From: an uncultured bacterium
GTDB taxonomy: Bacteria; Planctomycetota; UBA1135; GCA-002686595
NCBI GenBank assembly: GCA_938075305.1
Contig: CALJGV010000031.1
Coordinates: 1-64,000 of the forward strand
DNA length: 64,000 bases
Direction: 5' to 3'
Shown here: piece by piece, positions 58,253 through 64,000 of the stretch
Position numbering within the stretch: the first letter of the stretch is position 1
How the letters are laid out: the number at the start of each line of letters is the position of its first letter
Translations under genes and position numbers: made by a program
Notes under the pieces: generated by a model
Databases searched by the model: none
Told to the model about the DNA's origin: nothing
The model's input: only the letters and a program-made list of their open reading frames with translations

Positions 58253-60412
58253 TCAGAGGGTCCGGCGGCTGATCAGCTCTCCGTTGGTGCCGTCATAGAT
58301 CACCTCTTCACCCGGGCAGTGCAGGTCGATGTGGACGCTGCCCTGGTTGGAGGTGTTGGAGTTCAGGCGCAGCTTGATGCGGACGCCTTGGGCGACGTTG
58401 TCACGCAGGACGATGCGCTGGGTCTTCGTACCGCCCAGGTCACTGCCCGAGTAGTCACGGTCGACCTGCACCCAGGGGTGATCGTGGTCGCCCCGCGCGA
58501 TGAAGCAGCACTCCTCGATGACGAGCTCCTCCACGGAGCGGATGCAAGCGATCTGACGGTCCCCCTCGGTGAAGTCGAAGAGCGAGTTGCGGATCGTCAC
58601 GTCGGACATCATCTGGCCGATCGACGGGACGAGCGGATCCGTACCCTGGCCCCGGCAGATCACGAGCGCGCCCGTGCTGCGGTGCCCATCGGCGCGCTGC
58701 GTCGGCCAGTTGCAGACGAAGGAGCTGTCCTCGATCAGGATCGAACCGGGCTGGCGTGACGTCCCCGGGCTGAAGTACGTCAGGTTGAAGCTCGGGCGGG
58801 TGCCGCCGTAGGCGCAGTCGATGAAGTGACAGTCCCGGACGACGTGCGTCGGACGCTCCGCGTAGGGCATGTTGTCGGGGTCGTACTGCTGGTAGGCGTT
58901 GTCACGGTGCGCGAACTGGGCCCCCTGGCTCCCGACCCGAAGGAAGGTGCAGCGGTCGAGGGTCGTGTCAGCGGCGTTCGAGACGTAGAGGCCGTGCTCC
59001 TGCGGGATCTCGGTGAAGTCACAGTCCAGGAAGAAGCGGTCGGGGGCGTTGAACTCCCGGGTGCCCCACTTCAGCTGCGGCGCGCCGGTGACCGGGTCAG
59101 GGCGAACGCTCACGTTGTCCCAGGTGAGGGAGCGCTGGAGGAGCTGCAGCGGGCTCGGACCGCGGTGCAGGTTGGCGCCCCACTGGAGGAAGCCCTGGGG
59201 CACGACACAGAGGATGTCCTCGATGCAGTGGTCACCACCCGGCCAGTGGACGATGTCGCCCACGCGGCTCTCGAGGGTGCGCGGCTCGCGGTTCATGCGC
59301 AGCGCGCGGATCCGGAGGCCCTTGTTCTGGTCGACGGTGTTCTCCAGGTAGTTCTTGGCCACGAACGGCCCCTGCGAGGCGCTCGTCTCGGTGCCGGTCG
59401 AGGTGCCCTCGAGGCCGAGGGCGATGTCGAAGCGGCTCAGGCCACGGCGCAGGGCCGCCTCGCTGTACCGGTCGAGCGCGTCGTTGATCTCCACGCGCGT
59501 GCGCTCCTTGGTGGCACCCGCCGTGTCGTCGGCGCCGGTGAAACGGGTCCGGACCTTGTCAGCGACCACGGCGTCAGCGAACGGACTGAAAGTCAGCCCC
59601 GGCTGGCGCACGGGCAGGGTCTTGGGCGCGGACTCACCGCGGGCCTTGGCCTCACTCTTGCTGTTGCTCTTCGGGGTCGCCTCCGACGGGGCCTCGGTGG
59701 GCGCGTCGAAGCCGCTGTCCTCGGCGAACATGGGCGCCGCGTCCTCGCGGGCCGTGGCCGTCTCCTGCTCGGTCGCCTCCACGGCTGCCGCCTCGGGCTC
59801 GGCCGGCTTCTCCGGCGCGACGCGCTGGGAGGGGGCACGCTGGATGGAGAGCGCGTTGGTGGCGCCCTGCTTGTAGAGGTGCACGCGGTCGATCATGAAG
59901 CCCTCGCTTCGACCGGAGAACTCGACCTTGTGGACGCCGGGCTCCAGCTCGAGGACCACCGGGCCGACCTTGCCGTCGGCCGTGCGGTGACGGGTGTCCC
60001 AGGTCCACTCCCCACGGAAGGAGGAGAACACCTTGGTCCACTCGCCTCCGTCGATGCGAACCCACACGTCGTTCGCGTCGGTCACGTCGGGGTGATCGTG
60101 GCGGTTGCGGAGGCGGAGCTCGTAGCTGCCGCCGTTCTGAATGCTGGTCTCGAAGCCCACGAGGCCTTCACCGGGCTTCTTGGACATGTCCGGCCCGGTC
60201 CAGGCCACGTAGCCCTTCCCCGCGAACCCGTCGACGGTGCTGGATCCGCTCCAACCAGCCGCGTCAGCGAGGCTCTCCATCTCGACGACCACGAGGTCGT
60301 CACTGGGTAGGTAGGCGCCGCTCTGCGCGAACGCAGCGCCCATGGTGGTCATCGCCCCGAGGGCCACCGAGCCCGCGATGCGCGTAAAGTGTTGCTGGGT
60401 CGAGTTGATCAT
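58253..60412 (-). CDS. Exported protein: CBM35-like domain, linker, parallel beta-helix
   Basis: A 719-residue secreted protein. It has a signal peptide (RIAGSVALGAMTTMGAAFA), then a beta-sandwich resembling CBM35/GH115-type carbohydrate-binding modules (LVVVEMESLADAAGW, GSYELRLRNRHDHPDVTDAN, LELEPGVHKVEFSGR, about residues 38-190). A disordered Glu/Ala/Pro/Ser linker follows, then a right-handed beta-helix with repeated short strands (RFFLDCDFTEIPQEHGLYVS, TTLDRCTFLRV, VVRDCHFIDCAYG, ILIEDSSFVCN). No lyase or hydrolase catalytic residues can be assigned. GAGGG lies 8 bases before the ATG. Position between wecC and a flippase suggests a polysaccharide-modifying or -binding role. Confidence 0.78.
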   Translation of the reverse strand: MINSTQQHFTRIAGSVALGAMTTMGAAFAQSGAYLPSDDLVVVEMESLADAAGWSGSSTVDGFAGKGYVAWTGPDMSKKPGEGLVGFETSIQNGGSYELRLRNRHDHPDVTDANDVWVRIDGGEWTKVFSSFRGEWTWDTRHRTADGKVGPVVLELEPGVHKVEFSGRSEGFMIDRVHLYKQGATNALSIQRAPSQRVAPEKPAEPEAAAVEATEQETATAREDAAPMFAEDSGFDAPTEAPSEATPKSNSKSEAKARGESAPKTLPVRQPGLTFSPFADAVVADKVRTRFTGADDTAGATKERTRVEINDALDRYSEAALRRGLSRFDIALGLEGTSTGTETSASQGPFVAKNYLENTVDQNKGLRIRALRMNREPRTLESRVGDIVHWPGGDHCIEDILCVVPQGFLQWGANLHRGPSPLQLLQRSLTWDNVSVRPDPVTGAPQLKWGTREFNAPDRFFLDCDFTEIPQEHGLYVSNAADTTLDRCTFLRVGSQGAQFAHRDNAYQQYDPDNMPYAERPTHVVRDCHFIDCAYGGTRPSFNLTYFSPGTSRQPGSILIEDSSFVCNWPTQRADGHRSTGALVICRGQGTDPLVPSIGQMMSDVTIRNSLFDFTEGDRQIACIRSVEELVIEECCFIARGDHDHPWVQVDRDYSGSDLGGTKTQRIVLRDNVAQGVRIKLRLNSNTSNQGSVHIDLHCPGEEVIYDGTNGELISRRTL

Positions 60413-60828
60413 CTGTTTTCCCTCTTAGTGAGTCCCCGGCAGCTCCTGCCAGGGGCGCGTACGGACCAGACCAATGTCCAGGTCGCGGACGCTCACCCTC
60501 GATCGACCCCCCCCGAGCGCCATCTTTGCGACATTCTTCGTTTTGGCCGTTCGGTGTACCAAGGGAAGACCCGAAGGCCATGGGAGGCGAACAGGGGTGG
60601 GGCCGTCCCTGATTGCGCCATGGGGCGCGCCGCGCCTATGCACCTCCAGGCCTCCTGAATGTCGGAAGGAGACCTCGGGAAGGCCGCTGGGTAAGGTCTC
60701 CCGCAGCCGAAGTAGGGAGCGGGCGAGCTGCGCTAGACCGGGCCATTGGTGCGCCTCCCAGCGGTTCAGGGCTCCCTGACCAGCGAACGACAGGCCTCCT
60801 CCAACCAACGACAGGCCTCCCCCACCCC
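60413..60828. other. Divergent intergenic region between beta-helix and flippase genes
   Basis: About 416 bp with no convincing gene; a 127-codon minus-strand reading frame has no homology-like features. It ends with a 14-bp direct repeat next to the flippase start. Promoters for both genes should be here; none is unambiguous. Confidence 0.45.
60786..60820 (+). repeat. 14-bp tandem direct repeat 8 bp before the flippase start
   Basis: AACGACAGGCCTCC occurs at 60786-60799 and 60807-60820, period 21 (two helical turns). A third AGGCCTCC occurs near 60650. Two-turn spacing is typical of binding sites for a response regulator or activator; overlap with the ribosome-binding zone could also give translational control. 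Confidence 0.6.
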
Positions 60829-62394
60829 ATGCCGAGTCAGAGCACCTCCAGCCCCGGGTCCAAAGGGGCGAGGACCGACTCGATCGGCGGCCTCCTGCGC
60901 CACACGTCGATCTACGCGATCACGCCCATCTTCCAGCGGCTCCTGGGCCTCGTGCTGGTGGGCGTGTACACGTCCGTGCTGCCCACCGGGGAGTACGGCC
61001 TCCTCGCACTGACCGACCTCTTCCTCGCGCTCTTCCCGCTGCTGATCGGGACGAGCCTCCTGGCGGGGCTGTCCCGCCACTACTTCATCTACGAGGACGC
61101 CAAGGACCGCTCCAGCGTCATCTCGGGGACGGCCATCGCGCTGATCGTCACCTCGACGCTCGGGACGATCGTCGTGCTCACCTTCCGGGAGCCCATCACG
61201 GGCTTCCTGTTCGCGGTGAAGGGGCGGGCCCCGAACGAGGCGCTGGTGGACTACGTGTCGATCTGCGCGCTCATCCTGCCCTTCTCGCTGATCTCGCGCA
61301 CCGGCGTCGAGGCGCTCCAGGCCCAGAAGCGGTCCAAGACCGTGGTGATGATCTCGCTGGCGAAGATGCTGGTGGAGACGGCCCTGAAGCTCTACTTCCT
61401 CTTCGGCCCCAAGATGGGCGTGCTGGGGTTCCTCTACGCCATCCTCATTGGAGAGGTCCTGAGCGGCGCCTTCTTCGCGGTCTACATCGCGCGCGCCCAC
61501 GGCATCTCGCTGGTGGGCAGGACGTTCAAACCGCTCCTGCTCTACACGATCCCCCTGGTCCCCGTCGGGCTCTTTCAGCTCTGCCTCCACCAGGCGGACA
61601 AGCTGCTCCTCCAGCGCCTTGGCCCCACCGACGTGATCGGGGTCGGCGCCGACGGCGCGCCGCTGACGGTCGCGCGGGAGTGGCTCGGCGTCTACAACCT
61701 GGGCTACCAGATCCCGTTCCTGTTCCACGCCGCGGTGATGGGGTCGTTCATGCGGATCTGGTCGCCCAACATCTTCGCCCTGAAGAACGACGCGGCGAGC
61801 AAGGAGGACGTCCGCCGCATCGGGACGCTCGTCGCCCTCTCCATCGGCGGCCTCTACGCTCAGGTCGCGCTCTTCGGCCGGGAGGCGATTCAGCTCATCG
61901 GCCGCCAGGACTCCTACCAGGCCGCCAACGAGGTGGTCCCTTGGGTTGCCATGGGATACGTCGCCTTCGCCCTTTACGGCCTGAGCCAGGCCGCGCTCAT
62001 GAGCGTCTTCGCCGTCCGCGCCCTCGCCGTGCTCAACGGCCTGGCCCTCGCGGTGAACCTGGCCCTGAACTACCTGTGGATCCCCGAGTACGGGTACGTC
62101 GGCGCTGCCGCCGCCACCACCGCCTCCTTCGCCGTCCTGGCCCTCAGCTCGGCCGGGATGTCCGCCGTCCGGGGGATCCCCCCGTTCTCCGTCGCGTCGG
62201 TCCTGATCGGGGCGCTCCTCGTCGTGGGAGCCTCGGTGGCCGGCGCCTTCATCGACCAGGCGACCGAGGCGTGGGCGATCGGCGGGCTCGCCGCCAAGGC
62301 AGGGATCTCGCTCACCCTGGTCGCCCTCCTGTTCGCCGCGCTGCCCTCGATGGAGCGACGAAAGCTCGTCGCCCGGATCCGGCCCTCGCGCTAG
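60829..62394 (+). CDS. Polysaccharide flippase (MOP superfamily, Wzx-like)
   Basis: A 521-residue polytopic protein with about 12-14 hydrophobic helices. The N-terminus LLRHTSIYAITPIFQRLLGLVLVGVYTSVLPTGEYGLLAL is typical of polysaccharide exporters, as are NEALVDYVSICALILPFSLI, GFLYAILIGEVLSGAFFAVY and LALNYLWIPEYGYVGAAAAT in the second half. Flippases of this family move undecaprenyl-linked oligosaccharides across the inner membrane. ATG at 60829 is chosen; earlier in-frame codons would run through the repeat region. The stop TAG shares CTAG with the stop of the convergent next gene. Confidence 0.9.
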   Translation: MPSQSTSSPGSKGARTDSIGGLLRHTSIYAITPIFQRLLGLVLVGVYTSVLPTGEYGLLALTDLFLALFPLLIGTSLLAGLSRHYFIYEDAKDRSSVISGTAIALIVTSTLGTIVVLTFREPITGFLFAVKGRAPNEALVDYVSICALILPFSLISRTGVEALQAQKRSKTVVMISLAKMLVETALKLYFLFGPKMGVLGFLYAILIGEVLSGAFFAVYIARAHGISLVGRTFKPLLLYTIPLVPVGLFQLCLHQADKLLLQRLGPTDVIGVGADGAPLTVAREWLGVYNLGYQIPFLFHAAVMGSFMRIWSPNIFALKNDAASKEDVRRIGTLVALSIGGLYAQVALFGREAIQLIGRQDSYQAANEVVPWVAMGYVAFALYGLSQAALMSVFAVRALAVLNGLALAVNLALNYLWIPEYGYVGAAAATTASFAVLALSSAGMSAVRGIPPFSVASVLIGALLVVGASVAGAFIDQATEAWAIGGLAAKAGISLTLVALLFAALPSMERRKLVARIRPSR

Positions 62395-64000
62395 CGCGCG
62401 AGCCAGATGTCGCCGACGCCGCTCGGGGCGTAGTGGGCGTCGATGAAGGCCTGCACCCCCGGACCGAGACCGGAGACTCCCGCGTCACGGATCACCGCTG
62501 CGGGCGGGTCCGACTCCAGCACCATCAGAACCGCGCCGTCCTTCGCCTCCTCGTCCAGGGAGCGAAGCATCCCGCGGTGCAGGAAGAAATACCGGTAGGC
62601 GTGGGGCTGGAAGACGGCGCAGCCGGTCCACCCGGTCAGGACCCTGTCGTCGGGCCCCAACTCGGCGCTAACGAAGTCGAACTGGGCCCGGAAGTCGTCG
62701 ATCGGCCGTTCCTCCGCCATGCGCCCGAGCTCGATGAGGGGAAAGGCGCAGAGCGCGGCGGCGCCAGCCGCCATTCGAGCCTGGGCCCCTGAAGCCCGGG
62801 CGACCGCGGCCAGCAGGCACAGGACACCAAGCCCGACGAACACGGTGCCAAGGACCTCGCCCGGGCGGAGGAGGTGCATCGCGCCGGACGCGGCGAGCGC
62901 CCCCACGAGGGCCAGTACGACGGCGACCCCCGACCCAGCGCGCTGTACACCGAGGCCGAGGAGCCCAGCGCCTGCGGCGACAGCGAGCGGCTCGAGGAGC
63001 TCGCTGCGGCTGATGGGGAGCAGTACTGAGGCCGCCCCCACGACCGCGAGGGCCACCGTACCGCGGACGAGCAGGGCCCGTCCCGAGGCCGCGCCGAGGC
63101 TCGCGAGCGCCGTCGCGGCGGCACAGGCGAGGAGCGGCCAGAGGGGCATGAGGAACTGCGGCCAGGGCACCGGGATCGTGAACCATCCCGCGAGGATCGA
63201 GCCGCTCGCAAGGACTGCGACCGCGGCCGCCGGAGCCCGGTCATCGTCGGCGCGCGCCGCGGCTGTGAGCTCCATCAGCCCCAGGAACCCGACGCCGACC
63301 AGCAGCGGATTTCCGAGCAGGAGCGCCCCGAGGTACTCCCGCGGATCCAGCTCGCGGGGCCAATTCATCGGCCCCACGATCACCTCGTCCACGAAGGCCG
63401 CGAGCTGTTCCTGATGGGCCAGGGACAGCAGCATGAGCACCAGCGGCAGCGCGCTCCACCCGACGAGCGTCACCAGATCAGGAACGCCCTTCCGGATGCC
63501 GCCGAGGCCCCCCCCACGGAACTGCCGGTAGAGGACCGCCAGCCCGAGCCCGATGGCCCCAAAGGCGAGCTTGAAGGTGAAGAGCAGCCCGAACCCAAGG
63601 GCCGTCCCGGCGCCCGCGAAGCACCTGCGAGGCCCCCCGCGCAGGCCGTCCACCGTCAGCAGCACGGCGAGGGTCCAGAGCGCGGCCGCGGGGACGTCAG
63701 GCCTGATCTCAAGGGACTTGTCCACGAAGAGCAGCGTCGTCGCGTGGAGCGCCACGGCCACCCCGGCGATCATCCCTCCCCCGAAGCGGCGGGCCAGGGC
63801 GTAAGTGAGCATCAACCCGGCGGCGGCACAGGCCGCCATCAACCCTCGCGCGGCCATCACGGCGGACCACGAGGGACCGATCAGCTCGAGGGGACCGGAG
63901 AGGAGCCACGCGAACCATGAGGAGTGGTGCTCGAAGTAGTCGACGTGCGGCGTCAGCCCCTGGCTGATGCTGTGGGCACCGTGGAGGTGCTGCATCTCGT
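62391..64000 (-). CDS. GT-C membrane glycosyltransferase (PMT/ArnT-like), 5' end outside window
   Basis: At least 536 residues of a polytopic protein; the frame stays open to the window edge, so the start lies further right. The visible N-terminal part reads EMQHLHGAHSISQGLTPHVD YFEHHSSWFAWLL. This matches the first periplasmic loop of GT-C transferases (DE..H...I..G..PY.D...HH); its conserved Asp-Glu would lie at the edge. Around a dozen hydrophobic helices follow (TYALARRFGGGMIAGVAVAL; FLMPLWPLLACAAATALASL), with a periplasmic C-terminal tail. Such enzymes use polyprenyl-phosphate sugars. Its place beside the flippase fits glycan assembly. Confidence 0.8.
   Translation of the reverse strand, partial: EMQHLHGAHSISQGLTPHVDYFEHHSSWFAWLLSGPLELIGPSWSAVMAARGLMAACAAAGLMLTYALARRFGGGMIAGVAVALHATTLLFVDKSLEIRPDVPAAALWTLAVLLTVDGLRGGPRRCFAGAGTALGFGLLFTFKLAFGAIGLGLAVLYRQFRGGGLGGIRKGVPDLVTLVGWSALPLVLMLLSLAHQEQLAAFVDEVIVGPMNWPRELDPREYLGALLLGNPLLVGVGFLGLMELTAAARADDDRAPAAAVAVLASGSILAGWFTIPVPWPQFLMPLWPLLACAAATALASLGAASGRALLVRGTVALAVVGAASVLLPISRSELLEPLAVAAGAGLLGLGVQRAGSGVAVVLALVGALAASGAMHLLRPGEVLGTVFVGLGVLCLLAAVARASGAQARMAAGAAALCAFPLIELGRMAEERPIDDFRAQFDFVSAELGPDDRVLTGWTGCAVFQPHAYRYFFLHRGMLRSLDEEAKDGAVLMVLESDPPAAVIRDAGVSGLGPGVQAFIDAHYAPSGVGDIWLAR

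Noticed and set aside
60425-60808. 127-codon minus-strand frame upstream of the beta-helix gene
   Set aside because: No motif, contains the direct repeat and the divergent promoter zone.

Overview
The window is GC-rich (by eye well above 60% G+C), densely coded bacterial chromosome with short intergenic gaps. There are many 1-4 bp stop/start overlaps and frequent TTG starts. Gene content is that of a Gram-negative, free-living bacterium: two outer-membrane porin-like proteins ending in Phe, SecG, a MoxR/DUF58/VWA operon and extracellular polysaccharide genes. Very acidic FtsK linkers, separate coaB and coaC genes, a divergent long transketolase and a TPR protein next to rpsT made me think of the Planctomycetota. 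That placement is an inference from gene style; no 16S gene or other decisive marker is present.

Layout. 0-7 kb: a porin, an ArfB-type peptide hydrolase, a DUF971 protein, tRNA-Phe, a membrane coiled-coil protein, ribF-def, then a TPR protein, rpsT and a small unknown protein. 7-20.5 kb: SelO convergent with priA, then a long leftward unit reading ftsK, a motorless ftsK paralogue, rimO, pgsA, pgpA and a RsbU/SpoIIE-type phosphatase. 20.6-27.1 kb: an alginate-export-type porin, convergent with a leftward housekeeping run aroF-tpiA-secG-yicC-gmk-coaC-coaB. That run is headed by a TATAAT box embedded in a palindrome. 27.2-34 kb: rightward HD hydrolase, two membrane-associated proteins of unknown function, a THUMP-like methyltransferase, tRNA-Val (opposite strand) and ugd with a clear terminator. 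34-37.6 kb: an ECF sigma factor coupled to a small membrane protein, a periplasmic repeat protein and a DJ-1/PfpI protein.

37.6-50.1 kb: asnB, a methyltransferase and a 1370-residue exported protein of unknown function. Upstream of these lies an aerotolerance (Bat)-type operon: moxR, DUF58, a membrane-anchored DUF4381-like protein, two VWA proteins and a small exported protein. 50.6-54.2 kb: an exported His/Asp/Glu-rich, probably metal-binding protein and the long transketolase. 54.4-64 kb: a surface-polysaccharide region with GT4 glycosyltransferase, wecB, wecC, a secreted beta-helix protein, a polysaccharide flippase and a GT-C membrane glycosyltransferase cut by the window edge.

How they work together. 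The ftsK pair joins chromosome translocation with a DNA-binding-only partner. pgsA-pgpA make phosphatidylglycerol and sit with a membrane phosphatase whose metal ligands look degraded. coaC-coaB, aroF, tpiA, gmk and secG are basic metabolism and export. MoxR/DUF58/VWA probably form a chaperone-like envelope module together with the giant downstream protein. wecB-wecC supply UDP-ManNAc and UDP-ManNAcA, ugd supplies UDP-glucuronate, and the flippase exports the glycan. The strongest candidates for something undescribed are the tandem motorless FtsK paralogue, the Bat-type operon with its 1370-residue companion, and the His-rich exported protein.
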